From Desulfovibrio sp. ZJ369 (GTDB taxonomy: Bacteria; Desulfobacterota; Desulfovibrionia; Desulfovibrionales; Desulfovibrionaceae), in contig NZ_JAAKEI010000015.1 of assembly GCF_011039085.1 (NCBI RefSeq), positions 1-64,000 of the forward strand: a DNA stretch of 64,000 nucleotides. Direction: 5' to 3'. Each line of letters opens with the position of its first letter. Position 1 is the stretch's first letter. The position numbers were made by a program, and so were the translations under genes. The notes beneath the pieces are model-generated. The model was given only the letters and a program-made list of their open reading frames with translations. It was not told the DNA's origin and did no database searches. This document shows positions 9,056 through 20,945 of this stretch, one piece after another.

Positions 9056-9841
9056 ATGCATAAACTCATGCAGAAAAGCAGTATTCGCCATATTCTGGAT
9101 CTGGTTGCGCAAGGTCGTCTCGACGCGGACGAAGCTTTGGAGCGCATGAGTTTTGAAACCGCGCGGGACGCCCTGCACGGCCTGGATCTGGACCCGCAGC
9201 GCGAATTGCGCTCTGGTCTCGGCGAAGTGGTTTTTGCCCAGGGCAAAAGCGACGAGGTTCTGCTGGCCGCCGTGGAAGGGCTGCGCCCTCACGGGCCGGT
9301 GCTGGTCAGCCGTGTAGCCGCGGCACAGGACCGGCTGCTGCGCGCGCATTTTCCCCAGGGCCTGAGCTGGCCCCAGGCGCGGCTTTTCGTGGTGGGCGAC
9401 GCGCCCCGATTGAAAGCAAACATGACGCCGCCCTGGCCCCGGCAGGGCGAGATAATGGTGGTTTCCGCCGGAGCCGCGGATATCCCCGTGGCCTTGGAGG
9501 CCTTTGGCGCGCTGTCCTTCTGGGATCATGACTGCGGCTGCGTCACGGACGTGGGCGTGGCCGGGCTGCACCGGCTGGCCCCGCATCTGGATGCCCTGCG
9601 CAAGGCCAGGGCGATCATTGCCGTGGCAGGCATGGAAGGCGCGCTGCCGGGCGTGCTGGCCGGTCTCGTGCCCTGCCCGGTGGTGGCCGTGCCCACCTCG
9701 GTGGGGTACGGCGTGGGCGCGCACGGTTTCGCAGCCCTTTCCACCATGCTTTGCACCTGCGTGCCCGGCGTGGCCGTGGTCAATATCGACAACGGCTTTG
9801 GCGCGGCGGCCTTTGCAGTCAAAATGCCGGGAAAACAATAA
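9056..9841 (+). CDS. larB: Nickel-pincer cofactor biosynthesis protein LarB
   Basis: About 261 residues. The N-terminus has the helix LDLVAQGRLDADEALERM. The C-terminal half is related to AIR carboxylase (PurE), with VVSAGAADIPVALEA, DVGVAGLHRL and VPTSVGYGVGAHGFAALSTML. LarB carboxylates and hydrolyses nicotinic acid adenine dinucleotide, the first step towards the nickel-pincer cofactor of lactate racemase and relatives. No larC or larE lies beside it here. The start is uncertain (TTG 9044, ATG 9056 or ATG 9068); none has a clear ribosome binding site. Confidence 0.88.
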   Translation: MHKLMQKSSIRHILDLVAQGRLDADEALERMSFETARDALHGLDLDPQRELRSGLGEVVFAQGKSDEVLLAAVEGLRPHGPVLVSRVAAAQDRLLRAHFPQGLSWPQARLFVVGDAPRLKANMTPPWPRQGEIMVVSAGAADIPVALEAFGALSFWDHDCGCVTDVGVAGLHRLAPHLDALRKARAIIAVAGMEGALPGVLAGLVPCPVVAVPTSVGYGVGAHGFAALSTMLCTCVPGVAVVNIDNGFGAAAFAVKMPGKQ

Positions 9842-9921
9842 GGGACCCTGCATAGGAAAAAGCTTTTCTATTTCGCGCTCCTGGCGCGCTTTGCCGCTAA
9901 AGGCGCCTCCACGATAAACAT

Positions 9922-10146
9922 TTACCCGTATGCGCTGATAATCGTGCCCATGCCCAGCATGTTTTCCGCCACGGCCCGCCATTCATCCTGCATAAAGGAT
10001 CGCGTGCTGGCCGAATCCGTCAGTTGGGCCACTGCGGCCGTACTGTCGCTGAGCACTGAAGGCGGGTAGGAAATCACCGTGACCTGATCCGGGGGCGTCT
10101 TCTGAATGATCGCGGTTGTCTGTGAAATGGGATCATACAAGACCAT
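9922..10146 (-). CDS. Small protein of unknown function (74 aa)
   Basis: I do not recognise this protein. The GGAGG ribosome binding site lies 8 bases before the ATG, which argues that it is real. It is soluble-looking, rich in Ser/Thr/Ala (PPSVLSDSTAAVAQLTDSAS) and has a Trp-containing C-terminal segment. It begins MVLYDPISQTTAIIQ. It lies 65 bases downstream of the M23 peptidase gene on the same strand, so it may be the last gene of that transcript. Confidence 0.55.
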   Translation of the reverse strand: MVLYDPISQTTAIIQKTPPDQVTVISYPPSVLSDSTAAVAQLTDSASTRSFMQDEWRAVAENMLGMGTIISAYG

Positions 10147-10211
10147 ATGGGCCTCCGCGGAGCGGGACGCAGCCCGCTCCGACCTGCCACGCGTTGGATG
10201 CTACGACGTAC

Positions 10212-11753
10212 TCAACTCCGGCGGCGTTTTTTGCGCCGTTCCGGTTTCTGCTCTTTGCCGGTATCGGGCGCGTTTTCCGTGAGTGCGATTTTTTCCGGCA
10301 CCACGCTGTCCACAGTATATCCGGCCAAAGCTTTCTGCCCTTTGAGATAGGCCAGCTCCTGGGCCATGACTTTTTCAAATTCAGCCCGGCGTTTTTTGGA
10401 AACCGGCGCGCTGCGCGGGTTGATGGCCTTGGTGGGATTGATGAACCTGCCGTTCTGGCGCAGGCGGAAGTCGAGATGAGGGCCGGTGGAAAGCCCTGTG
10501 CTGCCCACAAAACCAATGACCTGGCCCTGACGCACTTTCTGGCCCTGACGCAGCCCGCGGGCATAGCCCGAAAGATGCGAATACATGGATTCCAGTCCGG
10601 CAACGTGTTTGACAATGATCTGATTGCCGTACCCGCCGGCCCAGCCGCGCCTGGTCACCACGCCATCGCCGACGGCCTTGACCGGCGTGCCGGTGGGCGC
10701 GCCGTAATCCACGCCCATGTGCGGCCGGGTATGGCCCAGAATGGGATGCCTGCGGCGCATGGTAAAGCGCGACGTCAGGCGGGTAAAGGCCAGGGGGGCC
10801 TGCAACAGCGTTTTATGCAGGTTTTCTCCCTTGCGATTGTAGTACTGGGCCCTGGCATTGCCGTCGCGAAAGAGATAGGCCTCAAACGTTTTGCCCTTAT
10901 TGGTGAAATGCGCGGCCAGAATGCGGCCGTAGCCTTTATATTCGCCGTCGCGGTAGCGTTTTTCAACCAGTACGGAAAAGCTGTCGCCTTCCTGCAGATC
11001 GCGGATGAAGTTAATCTCGGATCCAAAAAGCTCGGCCAGGTGCAGGGCCATCTGCGGGCTTTCGCCCGCATCGGCCACGGCCTGAAACAAATTGTCGCTG
11101 ATCGTTCCTTCCACCGCGCCGAGCAGGGTAACGTAGTCAATGAGCTCCACCCTGGCCACGGGTTCTTCAATGCCTTCCACAACCAGCCTGCGGCTGTTGT
11201 CTATTTCGTATTCAAAGCGCTTGACCCGCCCTGAAGCAGAATCCGTGATGATCACATAGGGCTGACCTTCCCGGAAGGAACGCATGGAAAAAACCTGCCG
11301 CGCCGCGCTGACATACTGATAGACGCCCTCGCTGCCCGTGTTTTCCAGAATTTTGCTGACCGTGTCGCCCTTTTCCACCGTGCCTTTGACGACTTCCTCG
11401 CCCACGGCGGCAGCCGGATCGCTCAGGGCAGCAGCGGATTCGGCGGGCAGCGGCCGGGCAGTGGGCAGATCCTGATTTTTCTCCTCCGCGGCCGATGCTT
11501 CAGCTTGTGGCTGGGGCAGCCGCGCATGCGCGCCATCCCCGGCTGCGGCGGGCATCCGGCCGGGCACATTGCCCGGCACAGCCGCATGAGGTTCATGCGC
11601 ATTGTCGGCCTTGGCCTCCAGGGACAAGGCCGGGACTTCTTGAGGATTGACTTCCTGGTTTTGCGAGGAAATATCCGTTTTTCCGGTATGCCTCACCAAT
11701 ACGACGCCCACCAGCAAAACCAGTAAAACCCCCACCAGACAGAGTCGTTTCAT
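10212..11753 (-). CDS. M23-family murein endopeptidase (MepM/ShyA-like), membrane-anchored
   Basis: 513 residues: an N-terminal hydrophobic anchor (LCLVGVLLVLLVGVVLV), a Pro/Ala/Glu-rich linker, an OapA/LysM-like module (VVKGTVEKGDTVSKILENTG, about 125-190) and a C-terminal lysostaphin-type peptidase domain. The zinc ligands appear as HMGVDYGAP and HLDFRL, and the substrate-groove MYSHLSGY is present. Such enzymes cut peptide cross-links in peptidoglycan during growth. The ATG at 11753 has GGAG upstream. The C-terminus is Lys/Arg-rich. The gene faces away from the dnaA region. Confidence 0.9.
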   Translation of the reverse strand: MKRLCLVGVLLVLLVGVVLVRHTGKTDISSQNQEVNPQEVPALSLEAKADNAHEPHAAVPGNVPGRMPAAAGDGAHARLPQPQAEASAAEEKNQDLPTARPLPAESAAALSDPAAAVGEEVVKGTVEKGDTVSKILENTGSEGVYQYVSAARQVFSMRSFREGQPYVIITDSASGRVKRFEYEIDNSRRLVVEGIEEPVARVELIDYVTLLGAVEGTISDNLFQAVADAGESPQMALHLAELFGSEINFIRDLQEGDSFSVLVEKRYRDGEYKGYGRILAAHFTNKGKTFEAYLFRDGNARAQYYNRKGENLHKTLLQAPLAFTRLTSRFTMRRRHPILGHTRPHMGVDYGAPTGTPVKAVGDGVVTRRGWAGGYGNQIIVKHVAGLESMYSHLSGYARGLRQGQKVRQGQVIGFVGSTGLSTGPHLDFRLRQNGRFINPTKAINPRSAPVSKKRRAEFEKVMAQELAYLKGQKALAGYTVDSVVPEKIALTENAPDTGKEQKPERRKKRRRS

Positions 11754-12162
11754 CGGCAACTCCATTTGATCACTATATCCGGCACTCCTGGCATTGTCCA
11801 GCGTGGCTCTTTTTACGACCAGGGCTACGCAGAAGATGCGTCAGCTCTGGCGGCAATGCGACAGCATCGCCCGAAGCCGCAGGCGAAATTTTCTTGCGCC
11901 ATGAAGCGCCGGTACCTCATTCCCCCACTGGTTTGCATTCCGCTCTATCCACAGGCGTCCACAGGTCCGCGTCGTGCGCAATGTGGATGGGATCGCAGGG
12001 TCCGGTCCTGCGGCACTTGTTGAAAGCAATATTTTATGGTACATACATACCTTGTTCCCGCACTGCGGGAGGGAGGGAGCATCCGTTGCCCGCGTCTTCC
12101 GGACGCCCGGCCCCACTGTTTATCCACAGGACCACGCGAGGGCGCACGCCGCTGCCGAGGCC
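11754..12162. other. Probable part of the replication origin (upstream of dnaA)
   Basis: This 409-base gap between the divergent peptidase gene and dnaA contains a perfect DnaA box TTATCCACA (12120-12128), a one-mismatch box CTATCCACA (11945-11953), a GTCCACAGG motif (11957-11965) and an inverted TGTGGATGG (11982-11990). An AT-rich stretch (12025-12050, AATATTTTATGG followed by ACATACATA) lies between them and could serve as unwinding region or dnaA promoter (TTGAAA at 12020). Location next to dnaA-dnaN-gyrB-gyrA supports oriC. A GC-skew plot would be needed to prove it. Confidence 0.55.
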
Positions 12163-13506
12163 ATGCTGAAAAACGTATTGCGGGACATACTCACGCCGGA
12201 CAAAAACCGGGAACCGGAAGACTGGTTTGAATGTCTGATCCTGCGCGAAGAAGAAAACAGGCTGCGGGTCGTTTTCCCTCACGTTTTTTTTGCCGCCTGG
12301 TTCGCGCGCCACAAACGCGCCTTGTTTGAAGAAGCCGTGCGGCGGCATTTCGCAGGCAGGCCGCTGCCGGAAATCGTCTATGAGCAGGCTTTTTGCAAAA
12401 CAGGTTGCGGCAATCCGGCTGAAGCGGCTCCCCCGGCTCTGCCCCGCTTCGGCGGCCAGGCACAAGGGCAGACAGTTTGTGACGGATTCCGGCCATCCGG
12501 GCCGCAGACAACGGAAAAACAGGATTTCAGCACCTTCATCTGTAACGGAAAAAACGCCTTTCCTCTGGCCGTAGCCAGAGAAATAGCCGAAAAAAAGGCG
12601 GGCGAGGCCTATAATCCCTTTTTGCTCTGCGGACGCAGCGGCACGGGGAAAACCCATCTTTTGCAGACCCTGGCGGCCGCTTTTGAGCAAAAAACCAAAC
12701 CGGGCCGCGTGATTTGCCGCAGCGCGGCGCGCTTTTGCGCTGAAAACCCGCAGTGGCTGCGCTGCCCGGAAGCCTTCTGGCGACAATGCGACGTGCTTTT
12801 GCTGGACGACATGCAGGATCTGATCGGCCAGACACTGTGGCAACAAAAGATGATAGCCTGCATGGACGCCTGCCCCGGCGCAACAGCGGAACCGGGGCGC
12901 CAGATGGCTTTTGCCTTTGCCGGTTCCGCGCAGGCCCTGAAAGCCCTGGACGAACGCCTGCGCTCCCGGCTGGAAAGCGGCCTTGTGGTGGAACTCATGG
13001 AGCCTGATCTGGAAGTGCGCCTGCGGTATTTGCAGACCCTTTGCAGGCAACGGCATCTGAGCTTCAACAGGGAGCAGCTTCTTTTTCTGGCCCAGCGTTG
13101 CGCCCAGTTCCGGCTTTTACAGGGCCTGCTGCTGAAAGTGGAAGCCTTTGCCGCCATGCACGGCAGGCCCCTGACTCCGGCGGATCTGGAGAACATCCTG
13201 CGCACCGGCGGCGCCGAACGGCCGCCGGGTTGCCGGGAAATACTGACAGAAGTGGCGCGCGGGCTCAATCTCCGGCCTGAAGACATTCTGGGCGCCAAAC
13301 GCCGGCCGGATCTGGTTCTTGCCCGGCAGGTGGCCATGTATGTATGCCGCCAGAAGCTTGGCCTTTCCTATCCGGAGCTGGGCAGGGCATTCGGGGGCAG
13401 GGATCACAGCACTGTCATTCATGCCATTAAAAAAATTAAGAAATTGCTCATTAGTGACAAAGCTGTGCAACGTTTGGTGACAGAGCTGGAAATCAAGACC
13501 GTCTGA
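12163..13506 (+). CDS. dnaA: Chromosomal replication initiator DnaA (divergent)
   Basis: 447 residues from the ATG at 12163. A short N-terminal domain is followed by the AAA+ core: Walker A GRSGTGKTHLLQT (near 157), Walker B VLLLDDMQDL, and the arginine-finger segment RLRSRLESGLVVEL. The C-terminal DNA-binding domain has GRDHSTVIHAIKKI, the DnaA-box recognition signature. The core differs from textbook DnaA (QDL instead of QFL after Walker B, and an unusual STFICNGKN segment). The longer frame upstream would cover the DnaA boxes and is rejected. It is followed by dnaN, as in many bacteria. Confidence 0.93.
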   Translation: MLKNVLRDILTPDKNREPEDWFECLILREEENRLRVVFPHVFFAAWFARHKRALFEEAVRRHFAGRPLPEIVYEQAFCKTGCGNPAEAAPPALPRFGGQAQGQTVCDGFRPSGPQTTEKQDFSTFICNGKNAFPLAVAREIAEKKAGEAYNPFLLCGRSGTGKTHLLQTLAAAFEQKTKPGRVICRSAARFCAENPQWLRCPEAFWRQCDVLLLDDMQDLIGQTLWQQKMIACMDACPGATAEPGRQMAFAFAGSAQALKALDERLRSRLESGLVVELMEPDLEVRLRYLQTLCRQRHLSFNREQLLFLAQRCAQFRLLQGLLLKVEAFAAMHGRPLTPADLENILRTGGAERPPGCREILTEVARGLNLRPEDILGAKRRPDLVLARQVAMYVCRQKLGLSYPELGRAFGGRDHSTVIHAIKKIKKLLISDKAVQRLVTELEIKTV

Positions 13507-13660
13507 GCCGGAAAAAAAGTTCGACTGCGGCCGGAAATGTGCGCCCCGTTCCTTTCCCGCGCGTCGGATCCGATCTAAAAAACGCTGTTTTTTCAAAAGG
13601 CTGGGGCAGTTGCTCACAAAGGAACAGACCTCAATAATATTAATATTCAAGGAAAAATGT
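13507..13660. other. dnaA-dnaN intergenic region, AT-rich 3' half
   Basis: The second half (AATAATATTAATATTC, 13633-13648) is strikingly AT-rich against the local composition. A small palindrome AAAAAACGCTGTTTTTT lies near 13577. A weak promoter for dnaN is possible (TTGC near 13610, TAATAT at 13635). I found no consensus DnaA box in it, so its role in origin unwinding is only a suggestion. Confidence 0.35.
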
Positions 13661-14815
13661 ATGAAACTTATTGTCAATAAAGAGCAAATCATTGAAGGCC
13701 TGCAAAAAGCCGCGGCGATTATTCCGGCCAAGGCAGGCGCGGCCTATTTGCGTTCCATCTGGCTCAAGGCCGAGCAAGGCAGTCTTTCTGTGATGTCCAC
13801 GGACGCAAATATTGAATTCACGGGTCGTTATCCGGCTGAAGTGAGTCAGCCAGGGCTGATCGGCGTGCAGGGCAGGGCATTTGTGGATCTGGTGCGGCAA
13901 CTGCCCGCGGGCGTGCTCAACCTCACTCTGGATGAAGCATCGGGCAATCTGCTGCTGGAGCAGGGACGCCGGGCCTACAAACTGCCGGTGAGCGGTTCCG
14001 AATGGTTTCAGAATTTTTCGGAATTCCCGGCGGAAAACATTGTCACCTGGTCCGGCGATTTTTTGCAGGACGTGCTGGACAAAGTGACCTTTTGCATCAG
14101 CGACGACGACGCCATGGACGCCATTGCCTGCCTGTGCATGAAGCCGCGCGAGAACGGCCGCATTGATGTCTGCGGCCTCAACGGCCATCAGTTTGCTCTG
14201 GTTTCCTTCACGCATGACGAATTGGCCGCGCGCCTGCCCGCCCAGGGCATTCTGATCCAGAAAAAATATTTGCAGGATATCAAAAAATGGCTGGGCCTGG
14301 ACGAGATCGAACTTAATATTACAGAGAAGCGCCTCTACCTGCGCAGCCTGGACGGCGCTGAAACCCTGAGTCTGCCCCGCGCGGCGCATGAGTATCCCGA
14401 TTACAATGTTTTTATGGATAAACTGAGCGGCGAGGGCGTGAGCGCCATGACGCTGGATCGCAAGGAAGGCATGGAAGCCCTGGGGCGCATCCTGATTTTC
14501 AATACGGAAAGTGATCGCTGCACCTACATGGATCTGCACGAAAACGAAGCCCGGCTTTCGGCGCAAGGCCAGGATGTGGGCTCGGCCTCGGAAAGTCTGG
14601 AAGTCAGCTACAAGGGCGAGATTTCGCGCATTGCTTTTCCGACCCGCAATCTTCTGGACGTGTTCGGGCATTTCGTTTCCGCCAGGGCGGATATGCTGCT
14701 GACCGGCGCGGAAGGGCCATGCGGCATCCGGGGCGCCGAAGATCCGGACTACACGGTGATCATCATGCCCATGAAGGTTTCCGAAACGACGTATTACAGC
14801 GAGGAAGACGTTTAG
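13661..14815 (+). CDS. dnaN: DNA polymerase III beta subunit (sliding clamp)
   Basis: 384 residues, the usual clamp length. It starts MKLIVNKEQIIEGLQKAAAIIP and shows the repeated clamp folds, for example WLKAEQGSLSVMSTDANIEF in the first third. It ends with a typical MPMKVSETTYY stretch. The ring encircles DNA and tethers polymerase III and repair factors. The start chosen has AAGGAAA upstream; the longer frame adds residues unlike the family. It lies in the dnaA-dnaN-gyrB-gyrA block; there is no recF between dnaN and gyrB. Confidence 0.96.
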   Translation: MKLIVNKEQIIEGLQKAAAIIPAKAGAAYLRSIWLKAEQGSLSVMSTDANIEFTGRYPAEVSQPGLIGVQGRAFVDLVRQLPAGVLNLTLDEASGNLLLEQGRRAYKLPVSGSEWFQNFSEFPAENIVTWSGDFLQDVLDKVTFCISDDDAMDAIACLCMKPRENGRIDVCGLNGHQFALVSFTHDELAARLPAQGILIQKKYLQDIKKWLGLDEIELNITEKRLYLRSLDGAETLSLPRAAHEYPDYNVFMDKLSGEGVSAMTLDRKEGMEALGRILIFNTESDRCTYMDLHENEARLSAQGQDVGSASESLEVSYKGEISRIAFPTRNLLDVFGHFVSARADMLLTGAEGPCGIRGAEDPDYTVIIMPMKVSETTYYSEEDV

Positions 14816-14892
14816 GGACTGATGAGACTGATTCCGGTTTGAAAACAGCCCCCAAGGCGTCCCGGCAACACTGATTGCAAAAGGAAAGATGA

Positions 14893-17299
<2,407 letters not shown>

Positions 17300-17301
<2 letters not shown>

Positions 17302-17341
17302 AGCAATTTCACTTTGAAATTGCTTTAGAGCGTTTTGCTCA
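17300..17341. repeat. Palindromic repeat plus partial second copy in the gyrB-gyrA gap
   Basis: AGAGCAATTTCACTTTGAAATTGCTTT (17300-17326) is a hairpin of the AGAGC family. It is followed directly by a left half, AGAGCGTTTTGCTCAT (17327-17342). Its first two bases belong to the gyrB stop codon. Confidence 0.75.
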
Positions 17342-17411
17342 TAACAATCCGTGGCCGCGGAAGAAATTTCTCAAAGAATTTCTCTAATTTTTCCTCAGCA
17401 GCGAGGCAAAC

Positions 17412-19979
17412 GTGTCAGAAGAACAGCCGCAAATCAACATCGAAAAAGAACTGCGCCAGTCCTATCTGGAATACTCCCTTTCGGTGATCATCGGGCGTGC
17501 CCTACCCGATGCGCGCGACGGGCTGAAACCCGTGCACCGGCGGATCATGTTCGCCCAGTATGAGCTGGGCAACAGTTATAACCGCCCGCATAAAAAATCC
17601 GCGCGCATTGTGGGCGACGTCATCGGCAAATATCATCCGCATGGCGATTCCGCGGTGTATGACGCGCTGGTGCGTCTGGCCCAGGATTTTTCCATGCGCG
17701 ATCCCCTGGTGGATGGCCAGGGCAACTTTGGCTCCATTGACGGCGACTCGGCCGCGGCCATGCGCTATACGGAAGTGCGCATGTCGCGCCTGGCCGGGGA
17801 GTTTCTGGGCGATCTTGACAAGAATACCGTTGATTTCCGGCCCAATTACGACAATACCCTGCAAGAGCCCGCGGTGCTGCCCACCAAGGTGCCCAACCTG
17901 CTGCTCAACGGCTCTTCGGGCATTGCCGTGGGCATGGCCACCAATATTCCGCCGCACAATCTGGGCGAACTTTGCGACGCCCTGCAGCTTTTGCTGGACA
18001 ATCCCCAGTGCAGCATCGACGACCTCATGGAGCATGTGCAGGGCCCGGATTTTCCCACCCGCGGCTTTGTCTACGCGGGCAAGGGTCTTTACGACGCCTA
18101 TCACACCGGCCGGGGCACCGTGAAAGTGCGCGGCCGCCTGGAGGTGGAGGAGCGTAAAAAAGGCCTGCAAGCCATTGTGATCAAAGAAATTCCCTATGGA
18201 TTGAACAAATCCTCCCTGGTGGAAAAAATCGCGGCTCTGGTCAATGAGCATCGGATCGACGGCATTGCGGATTTGCGCGACGAGTCGGACCGCAACGGCA
18301 TCCGGATCGTCATTGATCTCAAGCGCGGGATGATTCCGGACATTGTGATCAATGCCCTGTACAAGTTCACACCCCTGGAAACCAGCTTCGGCATCAATAT
18401 GCTGGCCGTGGTGGACAACCGGCCGCAATTGCTCAACTTGAAGACCGCCCTGACCTGCTTCACGGATCACCGGCGTGAAGTGGTCATCCGCCGCACGCGC
18501 TATGATCTGGAAAAGGCCGAAGCCAGGGCGCATATTCTGGAAGGCCTGCGCATTGCCATTGACAACATTGACGCCGTGGTGGCCCTGATCCGGGCTTCAG
18601 CCAATCCGGACGAGGCCCGCGCCGGTCTGATGGCAAAATTCTCGCTCTCCGAAGTGCAGGCCAGGGCCATTCTGGAAATGCGCCTGCAACGGCTGACCGG
18701 CTTGCAGCGTGAGGAATTGCTGGCCGAATACAAGGATCTTCTGCAGAAAATCGAATTTTTCAAATCCGTGCTGGACAATCCGGAAGTGCTGCGCAACGAA
18801 ATGAAGCGCGAACTGCGCGAACTGCGCGAAACCTTTGCCACGCCCCGGCGCACGGAAGTGCTTGCCGAGGCTCTGACCGGCATCGACATTGAAGATCTGA
18901 TCCCGGACGAGGAAGTGGTGATCACGCTTTCCCGGCGCGGCTACATGAAGCGCACCAATCTGGAGAATTACCAGCAGCAGAAGCGCGGGGGCAAGGGCAT
19001 TGCGGCCCTGCATACCTCGGAAGACGATTATGTGCAGGAATTTCTGACCACCACCAATCATCAGTATCTGTGCCTGTTCACCAATAAGGGCCGCATGCAT
19101 CAGCTCAAGGTCCATCAGGTGCCCGAGGGCAGCCGCACGGCCAAGGGCGTGCATATCAACAACCTTCTGCCCCTTGAGGAAGGCGAATGGGTGACCACGG
19201 TGCTGGCCTTGCGCGAGTTTGCCGAAGACAAATACTTTATGTTCGTGACCAGGCGGGGCATGGTCAAGCGTTCCTCGGCTTCGCTGTACGCTCGTTGCCG
19301 CAAAACCGGGCTGATGGCCGTTGGCTTGCGCGAGGATGACGAGCTTGTGCTGGTGCGCCCCATGCGGGAAGACAGCCATATCGCGCTGGTCACGGCCGAC
19401 GGTTTTGCCATCCGCTTTCCGTGCGCCGACGTGCGGCCCATGGGCCGTGTGGCCACCGGGGTCAAGGGCATTGCCCTGCGCCGCCAGGACAGCGTGGTGG
19501 CCGGCGTGATTCTCAAAGACGTGGATCAGACCACAGAAATCATGTCCATTTCCGCCAAGGGCTACGGCAAGCGCACCAGAGTGGATCTCTACCGTTTGCA
19601 GTCGCGCGGGGGCAAGGGCATCATCAACTTCAAGGTCACATCCAAAACCGGGCCGGTGGTGGGCGCCATGCCCGTGCGCGACAATGACGGGCTGGTGCTT
19701 CTGACATCGACCAACAAGATTGTGCGCATCAGCGTGGACGAGGTGCGCAGCAAGGGCCGGGCCACCATGGGCGTCATGCTGGTGCGTCTGGATGAAGGCG
19801 CGCGCGTGGTGGGCTTTGACCGTGTGGATGAAGGCGGCCAGACGGGGCGCAGCCTGGAACTGGAAGTGGACAATGCCCTGAGTGAGAGCGCGGCGGCAGC
19901 ATCCGCCGCCAGCATGCCCGTCCCGGACAGGGCGACTCCGGCGGAGAATGACGACCGGGATCGGGAAGATGAGGCGTAA
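17412..19979 (+). CDS. gyrA: DNA gyrase subunit A
   Basis: 855 residues from a GTG start with GCGAGG upstream. The breakage-reunion domain contains [15 protein letters not shown], the quinolone-determining region [17 protein letters not shown] (serine and aspartate in the usual sensitive-type positions) and the catalytic tyrosine in AMRYTEVRM. The C-terminal beta-pinwheel carries the GyrA-box variant QQKRGGKG and repeated blades, ending in an acidic tail (DDRDREDEA). With GyrB it introduces negative supercoils using ATP. Confidence 0.98.
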   Translation: MSEEQPQINIEKELRQSYLEYSLSVIIGRALPDARDGLKPVHRRIMFAQYELGNSYNRPHKKSARIVGDVIGKYHPHGDSAVYDALVRLAQDFSMRDPLVDGQGNFGSIDGDSAAAMRYTEVRMSRLAGEFLGDLDKNTVDFRPNYDNTLQEPAVLPTKVPNLLLNGSSGIAVGMATNIPPHNLGELCDALQLLLDNPQCSIDDLMEHVQGPDFPTRGFVYAGKGLYDAYHTGRGTVKVRGRLEVEERKKGLQAIVIKEIPYGLNKSSLVEKIAALVNEHRIDGIADLRDESDRNGIRIVIDLKRGMIPDIVINALYKFTPLETSFGINMLAVVDNRPQLLNLKTALTCFTDHRREVVIRRTRYDLEKAEARAHILEGLRIAIDNIDAVVALIRASANPDEARAGLMAKFSLSEVQARAILEMRLQRLTGLQREELLAEYKDLLQKIEFFKSVLDNPEVLRNEMKRELRELRETFATPRRTEVLAEALTGIDIEDLIPDEEVVITLSRRGYMKRTNLENYQQQKRGGKGIAALHTSEDDYVQEFLTTTNHQYLCLFTNKGRMHQLKVHQVPEGSRTAKGVHINNLLPLEEGEWVTTVLALREFAEDKYFMFVTRRGMVKRSSASLYARCRKTGLMAVGLREDDELVLVRPMREDSHIALVTADGFAIRFPCADVRPMGRVATGVKGIALRRQDSVVAGVILKDVDQTTEIMSISAKGYGKRTRVDLYRLQSRGGKGIINFKVTSKTGPVVGAMPVRDNDGLVLLTSTNKIVRISVDEVRSKGRATMGVMLVRLDEGARVVGFDRVDEGGQTGRSLELEVDNALSESAAAASAASMPVPDRATPAENDDRDREDEA

Positions 19980-19996
19980 CGCAGGGGGTCTTTGAA

Positions 19997-20914
19997 ATGT
20001 TCGGCATTTCAAAGATCCTGTTGTGCCGCAAGCCGCATATTCTGCCAGAATCCGCGCAGCCTTTGGGACTGGGTCCTTTGCGGGCGACACAACAACATTC
20101 CCGGAACAGGCGGCCCGCGGCCGCATGGCGGCTTGTCGCGCTTTGTTGCTCTCTGGTCCTGGCAGCTTTTGTCGGGGCGTGCAGTCAGGACTCCCTGATC
20201 AGCGACGATCTTGAAGCCGCACGCGCGGCCGTGGGCAAGCGGGACTGGCCCCTGGCCGAACGCCTGCTGGAGCGTTATCTGCGCGAAGAGCAGAAGCCGG
20301 ACAAACGCTGGGAGGCCTGGCAACAACTGCTGACCGTCATCAACTTCTCAGGCGTGGAGCCCCGCGCAAGCCTGGAATATCTGGAAGCCATGCTGGAGGA
20401 GTTTGCGGACAACGACGCCCGGAACAAGGTCATTCTCAAGCGCATCGGCGAGCTTCATGAAAATCTGCGGCATTACGAACATGCCGCCGACGCCTGGAGC
20501 GCCTATATCGGGCTGGCCGGCCTGACTGCGCCGGAAACCGTGGAGGCGTACAGGCATCTGGCGGGCACGCAGTTCAGCCTGCGGCGCTTTGAAGCCGGGG
20601 AGGAAGCGTTGCAGCAATGCCTGGCGTTGCCGTTGCCGGATCATGACAAGATCATGTGCATGTATGATCTGGCGGATCAGAACATGGCCCGTGAGCGCTG
20701 GCAGGAAGTGGCGGATCTCTCCCAGCAGATCCTGGACAGCGAGCCGGATGTGAACGTGCGCGGGCTGGCCGGGTATCTGCTGGCCGATGCGCTGGAACAA
20801 CTGGGGCAGAAAAAGGAGGCGCTCAAACAGTTTGAACTGGCGCGTGACGATTATCCCAATCCCGCGGTTATTGATAATCGCATTGCGCATTTGCGCAAAA
20901 AATTGAAACAATAG
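19997..20914 (+). CDS. TPR-containing outer-membrane-type lipoprotein
   Basis: 305 residues. A long N-terminal segment precedes a signal peptide with the lipobox VGAC (Cys near residue 62). The mature part has repeated helix-turn-helix TPR units, for example LAGYLLADALEQLGQKKEALKQFELA and RHYEHAADAWSAYIGL. Such proteins commonly act as scaffolds in envelope assembly; the specific partner is unknown. The first half of the N-terminus is unusually long and basic for a signal peptide, so a start nearer to the hydrophobic stretch is possible. It lies just downstream of gyrA and 31 bases before purF. Confidence 0.7.
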   Translation: MFGISKILLCRKPHILPESAQPLGLGPLRATQQHSRNRRPAAAWRLVALCCSLVLAAFVGACSQDSLISDDLEAARAAVGKRDWPLAERLLERYLREEQKPDKRWEAWQQLLTVINFSGVEPRASLEYLEAMLEEFADNDARNKVILKRIGELHENLRHYEHAADAWSAYIGLAGLTAPETVEAYRHLAGTQFSLRRFEAGEEALQQCLALPLPDHDKIMCMYDLADQNMARERWQEVADLSQQILDSEPDVNVRGLAGYLLADALEQLGQKKEALKQFELARDDYPNPAVIDNRIAHLRKKLKQ

Positions 20915-20945
20915 ACCGCCGCGCGGCGGTTGAGGTTGAGCTGAC

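Noticed and set aside
12034-13056. Minus-strand frame over dnaA
   Set aside because: Antisense shadow; dnaA motifs on the plus strand are decisive.
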